This document shows, in pieces, positions 1-12,700 of a stretch of 64,000 nucleotides of DNA; position 1 is the first letter of the stretch, and every line of letters begins with the position of its first letter. Location of the stretch: the NCBI GenBank assembly GCA_023333565.1, contig JAJKFH010001865.1, forward strand, positions 4,154,001-4,218,000, written 5' to 3'. The notes beneath the pieces are model-generated. The model ran no database searches. It was not told where the DNA came from and saw nothing but the letters and a program-made list of their open reading frames with translations. The stretch comes from Puffinus mauretanicus. Taxonomy: Eukaryota; Chordata; Aves; Procellariiformes; Procellariidae. A program made the position numbers and the translations under genes.

Positions 1-3000
1 AGACTTAGCTGCCTTGCTACATCATTATAAATCGTCTAGACATACTGGTGAGAAAAAGACTTACTGGACTTTTTAAGAAATTCATCAGCACTTTGCATAA
101 GATCTATATATATTAAAGGTGGATCCACTTTTCCAGCAAAACATGCTGTGACAATACTCCAGTGTAATTTAAGTACCATGGTGCAATAAAGGAGAGAGCA
201 TTTTTCTAAATTTCTGGAGAATACATTAAGTCTAAACACTCATATAGAAATGGAAGAGAGTTTAAAAATATTTTAAAATGAGAAACGAAGTGTAATGAGC
301 TGGAGCACAAAGAGCTGCACAAGCACTTTGTAAGACAAGACACTGTAATCAAGTTCCTCTTTTTAACGATTTAGGATCAGAACATAGCAAAATTTTATTC
401 TACAGTTTGTTTTTTGAGATTAAGATGTACAAGAAAGAAAATGCAACAGAGCAGACTAAGGATGCTACGTAGGTTGTAGCTCTCAGAAATTACATTATGC
501 TGTATAGCTTGATTTTATTTGTAATAATAGAGCACACATGTTCATGCTAATACTTTTCCAGTTAGAAAAGCCACTTTTCCAGTGGTTTTTTCTTAATAAT
601 TTGAATTTTCTGGAAGTACACCATGTAATGAAAATACTTTGTGGGACTAGTTTTATGTTCTTTGAGCTTTCTATAGCCTTTGAAGTGAAAACCACACTTA
701 CTGCATTTATCTGGGAATGCACCACAACTGTATAATGCTAAAGGCACTACAAGAACTTTCAGTAGTCTTTCCACACTGCACTTGCAGCAGTCCCTACACA
801 CAATTGACAAAGTTTGCTACGAGTCACTGCAATAGACTAATCTTTGTTGCTCTTTTCTCAGTTCCCCCAACAAGCTGTAAGCCCTAAATAGTAACAGTTA
901 ACACTGAGATACTTAAACGTTTTCAGTTACACAAAATACTGAGTTTTCTGGACAGCAGTGCCTGTTTGTCTTTTCCATCATTACTGTTCCAGAACACCCC
1001 ATCAATAGGAACCCAAATGCACTTTTCTGACCTTACATGAAGGACTGACTTGGAACCTACTTTAGAAGAGAGGAGAAATATTTGGTCACTGCAAATAAAT
1101 TTCCAATTGAGTATCTAACGTGACTGTTGGCAAAGAGGTGGATCTCTACAAAGCTACTCTGAACTCCAAGACAGAACAGACATTCCAAAAAGTGCACCAT
1201 AACCAGAAGCAAGTCACCTATCAAGTGTATGATGAATACAACTGGGCTAAGATTGACACACAAAAAGGAAATGTCTCGCATCAGAATTAAACATCGTTAA
1301 AAGAGACCGGCAACTAAACAGCAAGTGGCATCTCAATACAGCTTGAAACTCCCTGATATGACCAAAAAAAAAAAAACAAGTCAGAACAGTATTCATGTCT
1401 GTGGGAGACTCATGATCAGTTGGGTTCATCCAAATGAAACAGGAACATGATAGCTATAATCTCTGAGAAAGGAAATTAGAAACAAACAGGAATAGGAAGT
1501 ACAAGGATATTATTTATCATGGTTATTTAATATTTGTATCATGCTAACTGCTGATAAAGAGCTTTGTCCTCACTAGCCAATGATTTCTTTACATATTTCT
1601 AATACGGGAGTCTCTGGGAAGCCCCCAATTACACCAATGTGTACACTAATCATAAAGTGACTTCTTATTGCCAAAAGACTGCCAGAAGGTCATACTTTTA
1701 GATTGAAAAATGAACATGACCATGCTTCTAGGGCATGAGAGACAAGACACTGTCACAAAGTAAAAAAAGTCACAGATCTTTGGACTGGGTGGGCGGGGAT
1801 GGGAGAAAGCTTCACCCAAACTAATACAATGATATCTTCCTTCAACTGTAAGCTGCTCTGTGTTTTTGAAGCCATTCATACCTTTCTGAAGCAGATGTAA
1901 GGCAATTCACAAGACTCTCTATTTTCACAGCTGATAACTCAGAACTCAGTAATTACATTGATTCTGGAGATTCTTTATCAATTCTGCGGCATGGGAAGAG
2001 GCAGTCTTTGGAGCCAGAATGGAGAGTAGAGTATCGAGGATGTTAGTCTTCAAACTTGACTTGTGTTAGACAGAGACCAATCCCAAAGATAAGCCCTAGA
2101 AAGTATCAGGAACATCACTGAAACACGAATGCCCAGAGAATTCCAAGAAGCTGAGGCCACAGACCATAGGCCACAGTCACATTTTCGAGGAGAGGCTGTC
2201 TTAATTTTTAGTCCAACAGTAACAAGTCCAAAAAAATAAGAAACACATACACTGCGAACAGAAAGGGACTGGCCAGCCACTGACAGTCAAATCAAAGCAA
2301 GTGGTCCCTGCTTGTCTTTCACCAACTACTCCTTGAAAGTATCTTTCACTTTGATTTATGTTTTAGCTAATTTCTGTGGAAATGACCCTATGCAGACCCA
2401 AAAGCAGCTTCTTACAGTAACAGCTCAACTGCAAGCCAAAATTTTACAAGTATTAGCTACCAGTCAACATGAAGATTGGAACTGTGATTGTATATTCTCT
2501 AAACTGATGAAATTCTTCATGCAAATTCAAATTACTTACTCAATTACATTCTCTTCAGAACTAATAAGCAGTTCTATCCTAACTGTTTTCTGTTGTTTGC
2601 TTGGGTCTCTTAAGGGTGTTCCAATTGCTACACAAACTAAACACAAAAGACTCCAGGCACCACTTTAATATGCCTATTAGCTTGTTCAGCAGATACGAAA
2701 GTAGAGAGGTGACAGTCCTTTTAGCGACATAGCACACTTTAAATAAATTAAAAACCAAAGCTATGGGTTAGGTTAGCAAGCCACTCTGCAAATGACAAAT
2801 TCATTGTTCAAATGGGGTCTGAAGACTCTGTTATCATGGTATCACCCTTCTTTCCCTCAGTACCATAAAAGATGATCCACAAAACTGTCCTCTTCCTGCC
2901 TGGCAGCTTGTTACATTAAAGTCCCTCTTAACATGTAGGCCAAGTGTAAGACAGCCCACACAGCACTGTGTCATGTTTATGGAAAGAAGAATAGCACCTA

Positions 3001-6000
3001 GATTCTTACATAAACCTTGAAATTCTGGCCACATGCTATTTTGAGGTGAACATCTATGCTGTTTTAATGACATGTAACAGGCTAAAAAGCAACGTCAGCA
3101 TGAGACAACACTGTTCGTTTCAGTGAACTTGAGAAGGGAAGGGTAAAGCAGCTATGACAAGAAACTGAAAGAGGCTTCTGAGCAGCAGCAGCAGGACGAC
3201 AATTTAGATATCCACTTTCAAACCCAAGGTCAAACATTCTTTCCTTCCTGCCTCATTGCTTTTACCTTCAGGAGTTTTGCACTGGATGTTAACAGTCTTC
3301 CTCTCTCCAAGCAAGCAGTTTTCCGTTGTGATTTGGTGAGGTCATGACAGATAACAGACGTCACAAGAGTTTTAATCAGCGCACTATACAATATCCTATA
3401 CAAAAGGATCCTCCCTATGCTTTTGGTCTGTTGTTTCTACAACTGATGCACTACAGGAACTGAAGTTGCATCTGCCTGGAAGCTAATGAAGGTTACAGAA
3501 GCAATAAAAGAGCTAACAAGCAAAGTACTGCACTGTTCCAGATCTGCATTCTGGTCTGCCTTTGCGAACAAGGTCTATGCTAGCAAGTGTTTATAGTGCT
3601 GGTCCCTGACTAAGTTCAGTAGATGCCACCAAAGGACAAATACTAATGCACTTGAACTGTTTTAAGATCAATATTATCTCTCGTCTTCCAAAAAGAAGCA
3701 AAGAAAAATGCTTGACATGTTTGATATGTCATTTGCTAAAGAATATGCTCCTCTCTAATTTGTAGTAGTAGTAAACACAAAAGAAAATATTAATCTAATC
3801 TTCTCTATTGTCTAATAGTCTTTCACTAATGGTAATTCAAGAGATATGATCTTGTAAATTGCTGCTGCAAAATAACTCCCAGAATTGGGAATCCCCTGCT
3901 CTTAGGGGCTTATGACTTTAGGACAGGACAGACTAAGACCACAACAACAATATAGAAGAGGCAGTACTTGCTGAAGCAATACCGTTTTCTCAGATGAAAC
4001 TTTAGACTGACAGCAGCTTTAAGTGCAGGTAGGTACAAAAGTCTTTAATGAGCAATGAGGTTTCAATGACTTTCAGTAACTTTTAAGCACTAAGAGAGGA
4101 TCATTTTTTAATTTAGGGTCTGGGATGTGACATCCTATGATTTCCTTTTGAAGAGCCTCACCATGTTGCATTTACCCTATGCCATAACTTTAAGCACCTT
4201 GTACAGTTTCGCTGGTTTCTCCTCCATTTTCGTTCATATCCACCTTAAGAGGAAGATATATAAGTATGACAGCAGATATTAGTCTAGTCTAGCTGACTGT
4301 TGAAAAAAATGAAAAAAGTGTAAAAATGTTATCTCTCTAGCTATGTATTTTTAATTGTACTTCTGTTTCCCCTTTTCAGAGTGTTTAGTACAAGACCAGT
4401 CAAAGAAATCACTAAGACTAGAGGCAGTGGATTTTTTCAGGTACGCTCATTAAACCCTACCAGGTCTCAAAGCAAATTTCTGACTTGGTTCCTTCTTTTA
4501 CCTTTGTTTAATATTTTTGGGACTGACATTTCACATGTTTGGTGTCCTCTTAAGGTTTTAGTTGTTTGCTTCTTGCCCTCCTTCCAAATTCAAGGAAGTA
4601 CCTGTCAATGGGGTAAATAACATGACAGAAAACCAGTTCTCCCCCATTGATCATTCTATTAAAAAAAGAAGTTCTGACCAGAGGTTTTCAGAATAAATTA
4701 TATTATTACTATGTAGTGTGAATAAATACAGAGACTGCACAAATAATCCTGTTACAGAAATGTATGTTTGGACAAGCGAAGCAAGAAGAGATTAAACTCA
4801 AGCATTAGTAAGCTTAACAAATTTTAAGTACAACTTGTGGTTAAAAGGGAAATGACTTAAGTAGGAAACTGCCAAATGCTAGGAATATGAGAAGCTGCAC
4901 TGTTCTGTAGCTTATTGTATCCCCTTCCTCCCAACTTTGTAGCAGTTGAATTTCTCTATTTGGTAAATATAATTAACAGAATTTTCAGATGAGACAGTAA
5001 TTGCGGGGCAAGAAGAACAGTTCATTTAAAACAGGTTTTCTTGTCGTGGGACAGATAATGGGACTTTAAGTTTACAAGCAGCATAAACATGCTGGAAAAA
5101 AAGTACTCAAACTTGGTTTTAAATAAATTGTGCCTGTTCTAAATTAAATCATTTTCCAGCACTATTAAGGGCATATAGCTTAGTGCTGCAAGATAAACAT
5201 AGAAGGTTGATTCTACACTTTGAAGACTTTTTCTATTTCCAGAGAGTTTCTGTTAGAGCATTCCTCTTATTTATTATCGCCAAACTAGTCTTGTCATTTG
5301 ACACTTCTTGAGATTCTGCCTGTATTACCACAGCTGAGCCTGGGCTCAGATAGTTCCAGTTTGCAAAGCACTGAAATGCACTGAACACCTGAAGAATTTG
5401 CTAGTATTTAGTTTTCTTTCTTGTTTGCTCTGTGATAGGGCTATGATTAATGTATAGGTATTTTCACTCCCTCACCCAGAAAATACTTATAAAAATGATT
5501 AAATAAAACCCCCTAACTTTGTGTATGTAGCAGGCTCCCAGAAACAGACCTATTCTTTTTTTAATTAGTATAGACGCTCTCTTTAACCTTTTAAGCAAAT
5601 GAAGAAGCAGTGTTTTAGGCTGTCAGCTAAAATCCCATTTTCTGTACGTGCACGGCCTCTGACTTGCTGGTACTTGCACAGAGAGGAATTTTAAGTAAGT
5701 GCAAGCAAGCTGGGGCCGAGGAGCCTGATACGTTTTACTCTACCGCTACATTTTACCTGCCTGTTATCATCTACCTCACAGGGCAGTTAACTTCTTTAAC
5801 TGTCGGATAATTTTCCTGCTGAAACAGTTTAACGGCGATTTAAGGTTTGGGGTCCCCCCTTTCTGTAACAGATAACTTGTTTAGCACGGGCGGGAGAACG
5901 CGAGCGATGCCTGGAGCGAGAAGTAGAAGTCGCAGCCCGACATGGGACAGGCCCGGGGGATGTGCCGGAGCCCAGGCGGGCGCCAGTATCCAGGCAGAAG

Positions 6001-6113
6001 CGCGCCGCCCGACCCGGACCCGCCGCGCCCCTCACGCCACCCGCGGGCGCCGGAGGAGCGGCGGGGCGGCAAGGGGGTCACGGCCGCCGGGCCCCCCCGC
6101 TCCCCCCACCCAC
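1..6113 (-). other. CISD2: CISD2 intron 1 (partial, runs off the left edge)
   Basis: This AT-rich stretch lies downstream, on the minus strand, of the CISD2 exon 1 splice donor, so it is read as intron 1. I looked for CISD2 exon 2 (the WLRLLPFLG membrane segment and the lysine-rich linker) and exon 3 (the CDGSH iron-sulfur motif) in minus-strand translation and did not find them. They should lie beyond position 1. No open reading frame here resembles a known protein. One minus-strand stretch at about 562-810 contains a partial zinc-finger-like spacing and is treated as a finding. No recognisable transposon was seen. Confidence 0.7.
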
Positions 6114-6216
6114 CTGTGAGGCGGATGAAGCCGCCGAGGCTCTCGGGCAGCGGCAGGCGCTTGAGGTACGCGGGCAGCTGGACCTTGACGATGCGGGCCA
6201 GGCTCTCCAGCACCAT
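6114..6216 (-). CDS. CISD2: CISD2 coding exon 1 (partial gene)
   Basis: CISD2 (also called NAF-1, Miner1 or the WFS2 protein) is a homodimeric CDGSH iron-sulfur protein of the ER and outer mitochondrial membrane. It acts in calcium handling, autophagy and lifespan control. The minus-strand translation begins MVLESLARIVKVQLPAYLKR and continues through LPLPESLGGFIRLT, 34 residues. This is nearly identical to the N-terminus I know from mammalian CISD2 (MVLESVARIVKVQLPAYLKR). The exon ends in ACAG followed by the donor GTGGGT at 6113-6108, leaving a one-base phase that fits the next codon of the family (Val). I chose the ATG at 6216-6214 because family homology starts there. An in-frame codon at 6258 would add 14 residues with no homology. 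The membrane helix and the 3Cys-1His cluster are encoded by exons outside the window, so this is a gene fragment at the window edge, not a truncation. Confidence 0.95.
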
Positions 6217-6308
6217 GGCGGCGGCCGTTAGGGAGGGAGCGGACCGCGCCGCGACCACCGACCGCCCCTGCCGCAGCCACCCGCGCGCTTCCTCGGGCTG
6301 CTCCCGCC

Positions 6309-6318
6309 GCGCATGCGC
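6309..6318. promoter_or_regulatory. NRF1 binding site 1 (GCGCATGCGC)
   Basis: A perfect palindromic NRF1 consensus, 93 bp upstream of the CISD2 start codon. NRF1 controls many nuclear genes for mitochondrial function, which fits CISD2. Confidence 0.75.
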
Positions 6319-6353
6319 CGCGGGGCGGGGCGACGCCGGTGCCGGCCCCGCGT

Positions 6354-6363
6354 GCGCATGCGC
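6354..6363. promoter_or_regulatory. NRF1 binding site 2 (GCGCATGCGC)
   Basis: A second perfect copy of the NRF1 palindrome, 45 bp from the first, measured start to start. It lies in the same CpG island. Confidence 0.75.
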
Positions 6364-6509
6364 TCAGAGATACGGCCGGTTGCCCTCCGCTCGGGCCGCG
6401 CTTCCTGTGGGCGCCGCGGGGCGCGCTGCCGCCGCGAGGCGGCGCGCGGGCGGCGCCGGCCGTTACAGCCGGGAGGGAGCGGCGACGCGAGCGGAGCCCG
6501 GTGGGCAGC

Positions 6510-6549
6510 GGGGCCGGGGCGGGGCGGGGGGGCGGGGCGGGGTGGTGGG
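6510..6549 (+). promoter_or_regulatory. Clustered GC boxes / G-quadruplex-prone G tracts
   Basis: At least five GGGG runs separated by single C or T bases form overlapping Sp1/KLF GC boxes. They also fit a G-quadruplex pattern on the plus strand, upstream of CISD2. Confidence 0.6.
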
Positions 6550-6700
6550 CGCGGGCCGGCGCGGCGGCCGTTGGCAGCCGGCAGGGCGCCTCCCGAGTCA
6601 GCTGCTCCCCTGAGGAGAGGGGGGGCAGCGCCCGGCCTGCGGCTCTGTGGTGATGTCCGGCTGGTCGCTTGGGCCTTGCTTAGCCTGGCAGGCCTCGCTT

Positions 6701-9700
6701 GAAGCTACAGCTAGGGAGATGAGGAAGTGCGACTTTAATAATGTGTGGCTTATGATTTATAGGCTATTTATGACCTGTTCTCATCCCGTTGTGTTAAAGT
6801 TGCATTTCATGTCGACAGTCTTAAAAATATTGAAGTAAGAGACTGAAAATTTTTCTTCATATGAATTATGTTTTTCATATGGTATCATAACTTTTCTAAG
6901 GTGGGATAACGTGAGTGCTGAGAGGTTTAATATTACAGGGAGAGGCCCATCCGCCTCATGTTTGGCAATAGTTTGCGCAGAACAAGCTGTATCTCTGAGC
7001 ATGTTATTTAATTTTATTTCATTTTTTGTCAAGGAGACTGGTCATTTTGGCATAGAAAGTTGCCCCTGTATTGCCAGGTGAAAAAATGGGAAGTATGCAG
7101 CCATTCTGGGTCAATTTAGACAATCCAGTCAGACCTGAAAACTCCTGCGTTGGTCATGAGTCCAACACCATTTGGTTCAAGATGCTTTGCTACTGTGACT
7201 GAATCCATCAAGTGCTAATAGGATATAGCACAGAGCACGAGCATCTTCAGGAAAGCTGAAGCAGCGCAATCCTTCTAGAAGACGTATCTCCTTCCTTATG
7301 TGATCTTGACTGGAGCACAGTTCTCCCTCCTCCTTCATTGTACAGAAACCACACCATATCTGCCCATATCAACTGTGCACTTTTCCTGCCACCCCAGAAT
7401 TGGTAATTAAGAAGTTTTGGGGTAAGTTAAGAGGGTTGAGCAAAGCAATGACAGAGTAACTATAGGTATTTCTTGAGTCAGATGAACTCGCTGGTCTATC
7501 CTTTGCTGAGTCTACTTGGCAGTCATGTTTGCCTTGTATTGACTAGGATATACAAGCCCAGTGCTAGATCTCTTTCACTAGTTTGCTTTAATGAGCGATT
7601 CAGGATAATGTTAACCAAAAGTTAAAATCACCATAAAGAACTAAGGCAAAAAAACAAATACTGGAAGCCAGGTTTAAGACAAACAAATCCAGCTTGTTTG
7701 TGCCTCTGACCTGAATATTACTTTTCTACCTGTGACCCTACATTAACATTTCCTGATGAATCATCATCTTTAGCTAGTGAGAATATTCCTGTGATCTCAG
7801 AGTATCTTAGTTCCCTGCCTCACCTACGTTTATCCTTCTAATGACTATGTCTGATGTCCTAAGATGATTCCTTCATGTGTAGGCAAATGCCTGCTATTAG
7901 ACAAGATAATGAAAGAGCAAAATGCTTGATTATTCTCTAAAGATTACAAATCAGATGTCATGATGTAACCTTGTTTGTGAAACTTTCTGAGGGAAGAATA
8001 CATAAGGCTGAAGATACATACGGTAAATCCTCCAGCTCTGGATCAAACAACTTCACGTTGAAGTTGAGAGCCTCTGTCCTTCCCTCCTCCTCCCTTTCTT
8101 TGGCTCTTCCAGCCTTCTCTGGATGCTAGCTGTGATACTGGGAGCACAGCTGACGTTTCGCTGAAGCTCCTGAGCCCCGCTGTGCTGCCTTTGATCAGCG
8201 CTCCACTCAGCACACTGCTAGACAATCTGCACATGTTGCAGAGAGGAACCGTTCTCACTGTGCCTTGCCTGTCTGCATAGGTATCAACTGACATGAGTGA
8301 GGAACGGTTTTGGTATACGAAAGGCTGAAGTCGTAGATTATGGAAAAAGAAAATTAAAGAAAATGAAGCCTGAATGAGTTTCTTAACTGAAGGGGAGGCA
8401 AAAGATGGTCTTTAGAAATTCAGTTTGAACTGGGGTTCAGGAGATGCGTGTTCACTCTCCAACTTGGACGCAGACTTCCTGTTTGACTTAAGGGGAAAAA
8501 TGTAAACTGCAGGCTTGCTCAGTCCTGCAGAAGAGAACAGGGTTTTACACAGTAGTCCATCTTCAGGGACCACATTACGGGGTCAGAACTTAAAATCAGT
8601 CAACATCCGGATGTTTACCAGGCAGGTGTGACGTCTTCCTTCTGTTACACATGTTTAACACCCTCTGTGGACGTTCTTATTCCACAGGCAGATTGCTTCT
8701 TCAGGGTTTTATCAGCATCCTTTTCAACCTTGCCTTAAATCTCAATGCTGCTGGGTATCTGGAAAATTTTCTAGCTTTTTGGGGGAAAAAGTATGCAACA
8801 ATTCGTTCTTGCATATTTAGCTTCAGTTTGTGAACTGTTAAAAAGTAGAGATTGCTTCTGCTTATGTGTTTCGTGCTGAATTTGGCCACTGAAGCTCTGG
8901 TATTGGGTGGGATATATAGGAGTCGCTGTAATAAAAATAACAGCACAAAAAGCCCAAGCATAGATACTTGGATAGAACCTACGTCACCGATACTGAAATA
9001 TGATTATTGTTTTTCAGCAGTAGGTATCCTCTATCACTGGGATTTTTCAACTAGCAAGAACATTAGAGATAAGATGGAGCATGGAGCCCACATGAAGATA
9101 TCTACATAGTTAGTACTAGCTCATGTCTTTTACATGGAATTCCCAAAACACAGCCCAAAAGAGAACCAGCCCCTGCATGCTTTGATGAGAATGGTAGAAG
9201 AGTTCGTGGTGCAGATGCAGATCATGTTTGGCAGAGTTTATTCTGCCAAGCACAATGTCATTAAAACATAGCTGCATTGGTCCGGCTCGCCATAGAAATA
9301 AGAGTTGCCTTCAGTATCCACAAGCTGGTTGGTCCTGGTCCAACAAACTGAGCATGGGTGAAAAGAAGCTGGTTCCTCCTCTTGTTACCCTTCAAAAATT
9401 GCTTAATTTCCCTGTGCCTTCAATTCAGCTGTAAAATGAGATAATACTTACCGGTCTGTCTAGAACACTAAGATTTGCAAACGAAAAGAACACTTATACA
9501 TTATATTTGTTTGTTTTATTTTTCCAAGTACACACCAGCAAGGATAAAAGATGAAAAGTTCTGAGGTAGCAGACACACAGTCCCTCCATCTCTAAAACAA
9601 GCCTAAGTAGCACGGTAATTTGTTCAGCACTTTTTCATGGTAATGAGCCTTTCTATCAACAGGATGTCTCGTGTTGTTAAAACCATTTTCTTGGAATTGG

Positions 9701-12700
9701 CATTGCTATTTTCCATACTGGGCGCCTGGCATAATCTCTGCAGCAGGCAAAAGTACTGTTGTCAACTAAAAACTACCCTGTCACCAAAGGACTGGCTTCT
9801 GTGATCAGCAAACACAAGCCTCTGTCTAGGAGGAAGCAAGATCTCTCCCTTTGTATCCAAATCATTTCACAGTGGGGTTTGATTAGGTGCTGTTCCTGCT
9901 GTATGCAAAGATATTTCCCTCTTCCACTTCCCCAAAAGCAGGCAAAATCATTACACCCTTGAAGGGCTGTAGGAACTGTGATTCATTTCATGCGGTCTCC
10001 ATCAGTTAGTTATGCAGCACTGTCAACACTCAACTATTAAATAATTGAATCTCAAAAAATAAGGAGACTGGCTTGAAAACGTAAACCATAAGACCATATA
10101 TATAAGGTTACTTTCCTCTATTTTATGCTTATGAACATTGCAAGCAAGTTGCAATTGCATGCATGCAGGTTAGGTTTTCATTTCTTATTTTTACATCCAG
10201 CGGCTTAATTGCCTTTAGAAGAAAGCTGAGATTGTCATGCTTTCACTTGACTCTGAGACCTGGCACCTTAAGTGGCTTCTGCTGGTGTTTATTGAAAATA
10301 TCTACTATTCTGTGGTGGGCAAAGTGTTTGAGAGAAAAATGAGTTAAGGAAACAAACCACATTTATAATAGAATCAATAGGGTAATTCTGTGATAGCATA
10401 ATTTTCATATTATAAAATGATTACTAAATTAGCATTTTACTTTCTAATCTAACTAATCTCCAAGAGTTTTACAATATAACTATTATGTTTAGAAAGCAGG
10501 TGCTATTGTAATTGCCTAAATAACTGCAGTGTCCTACTGGTAGCATGTATTATTATTGAATTTTAAAATTCCCTGTGGCTTAGAATGCTATTTACTGTCG
10601 CAGATTGTAGCGAATTCATTTGTGAAAAGAATGAAAACAGGAATGTAAAGAAAAATGGCAAGATTTCTAAGAATTGGATCAAGTTCCAACATGGCAACTT
10701 TGTGAATGAGAGAACAGAGCAGTAGACACTGTTTTTATTTATTCAAGAAAAATACCATGCTTTGATCTCTCAGTCACAGGTTTAACATTTTAATTTCTTC
10801 TTTTTACTACTACTGCTGGGGAGTGGGAAATGTTACCCATGAGTTGGGTATGAAACAAAGTTGAAGAAAACCCCAACTCAAGAAAGAATGGCGTATTCAG
10901 TGCTAACTTCCTAGATATCCCCGGATAAAGTTCAGTTACTTTCTACTTACATTGTAGGTTTTTTCCAAGCTGGAACTGTCTTTTTATGCAATGGTTAGCA
11001 CTGGTCCACAGTAGTGGTTTCTACAGCTACTATAATATTTGCAGAAATAGCACAAGATGAAACTATGAATATCCACTCAGTTACACTAAGTTACTGATTT
11101 CAACTGCCTTTATTTAAAGGATAGAAGGTAACAAGTTGTATGACATGAAACTATTGTAAGTAACATCAGTAAATAACACTAACGATGCACAAGAAAGTAC
11201 ACGTAAATATAATATTGCAATGAGTTTTAAATTTTGACCCATTACATGATCATCCAGTCTTCCCATCCACATTAGGTAGCTGATCCGATACGTCCTGCTC
11301 ATGAGGATCCAGACTGATCTGATCCCTGGTCATGTACAGATTTGCACAGATTTGGAACCTTACTGGTTTCCAGGGAGTTGCTAATTCACAACAATTTCAC
11401 TCAAATCAGAACAAGTATCCTTAGGATTCACTAATATATTCATGAAAGACCAGATACATTACTGATTTGTGGCAGGTTCTGCCTGGTTTGTTGCAATAAA
11501 CCAGGCTGCAAAATCCCCAGATTGGCCCCTGGGAGGAAGCTGCAGTGATGGAAAACAGATACATCCTCCCCTACACTAGAGGACCTACAGAGGACAAAGC
11601 CGACATAATCTGGGAAGTACACACTGCTAAATGAACAGACGTGACCTAAAACCGCTATCAAAACACTACAAGCCGCTCTCTTATGATGGGAATTCCAGGG
11701 AAAAGAAGCTATATATTTGTCAATATATTCTCAGCAGCGGACCACTCACCATTCCCTTTTAAACTGCATTGATCTTTGCTATCAGTGAAGACTGTATATC
11801 CTTGACTAGGCAACTAAGGGTGTATTTGTTCCCTTAGTACTTTACTCCCTTGGCGTAATAGCTGTCAATGAAAGATATTTCCTTCATTTTAGAAGGCAAA
11901 GGTGAGAATGCCACAAGACTAATTCCTGTGACGCAATGTGCATTTGTTGGCAGTAGCTAATTATAGCACAGAAAAACTACCACCTTCCCCTGCCGGGGAC
12001 AGAGTACGTGATCTCTGCAATACGACTGCACTCTGCTCTTAAGTTCTTCCTGTGTCACGGTGCCCACTGACACTGCAGTAAAACAGCAGTTTATCATTCC
12101 TTCTCAGGCTGCTGTGTAACAACAGTGCTGTGGAGATTTCTGAGCCTGTCTCCCCTTTTCAAGGTTAGCCAGGTCTGGCATTGACAGTAACCCATACTCT
12201 TTCTCTGTCATCTCACAAGAATAAAGAGGAACAAAACCAAAAAAACGCCAAAACACCACATCTCTTCAATTTCAGGCAACAAATATATGTATAACGGATG
12301 GAGATGAAAGCAGGGAAAAAGTGGCTATCTTGATTCCAAGGCAATGACATGGAATAGCAGGTAAATAAGATTAATATAGCCTCTTTTACGCCTATCTTAG
12401 TAATGCTTTTTCTTTTTTTTTTTTCCAGGCACTCCCTGTCCTCTGGACTGCAGGTCAGCTATAGCACAGCGCACTTCCAGATTTAGGTAGTTGGCTATTC
12501 CCTAGAAGATTTGTAAGTTACTTCCTCACTTTCTTTTCAAGATATTGCCAGAATTTTATATAAATTCTGTACTTCACCCCAGTACAGGGAGCAGTGAGGT
12601 CTGTAAATACATGGGGTTTTTTTTAAATCAGTTTTTTTCTTTCCCTTTGAATCAGCAGAGAAAGCAACCAACACAAAAAGTAGGATATAAACATATCACC

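Larger units (their letters stand above)
5880..6700. promoter_or_regulatory. CpG island promoter of CISD2, possibly bidirectional
   Basis: G+C and CpG density rise sharply near 5880 and fall again near 6700, surrounding the CISD2 start codon. The upstream side of CISD2 (above 6217) has GC boxes, two perfect NRF1 palindromes and an ETS-type CTTCCTG near 6401. There is no TATA box. In mammals the longest UBE2D3 transcripts start head-to-head with CISD2, so this island may also drive a non-coding UBE2D3 first exon on the plus strand. That is inference: no exon or donor could be proven here. Confidence 0.8.

Noticed and set aside
2312..2668. 118-codon plus-strand open frame in CISD2 intron 1
   Set aside because: Non-ATG start, no recognisable motif, antisense to CISD2. 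A length expected by chance somewhere in a window this size.
1..6113. CISD2 exons 2 and 3
   Set aside because: Searched for the membrane segment, the lysine linker and the CDGSH motif on the minus strand. None found, so they are placed outside the window.
5942..6613. 223-codon plus-strand open frame at the CISD2 promoter
   Set aside because: It lies over the CISD2 exon on the other strand in CpG-island sequence. The composition explains it, and there is no recognisable domain.
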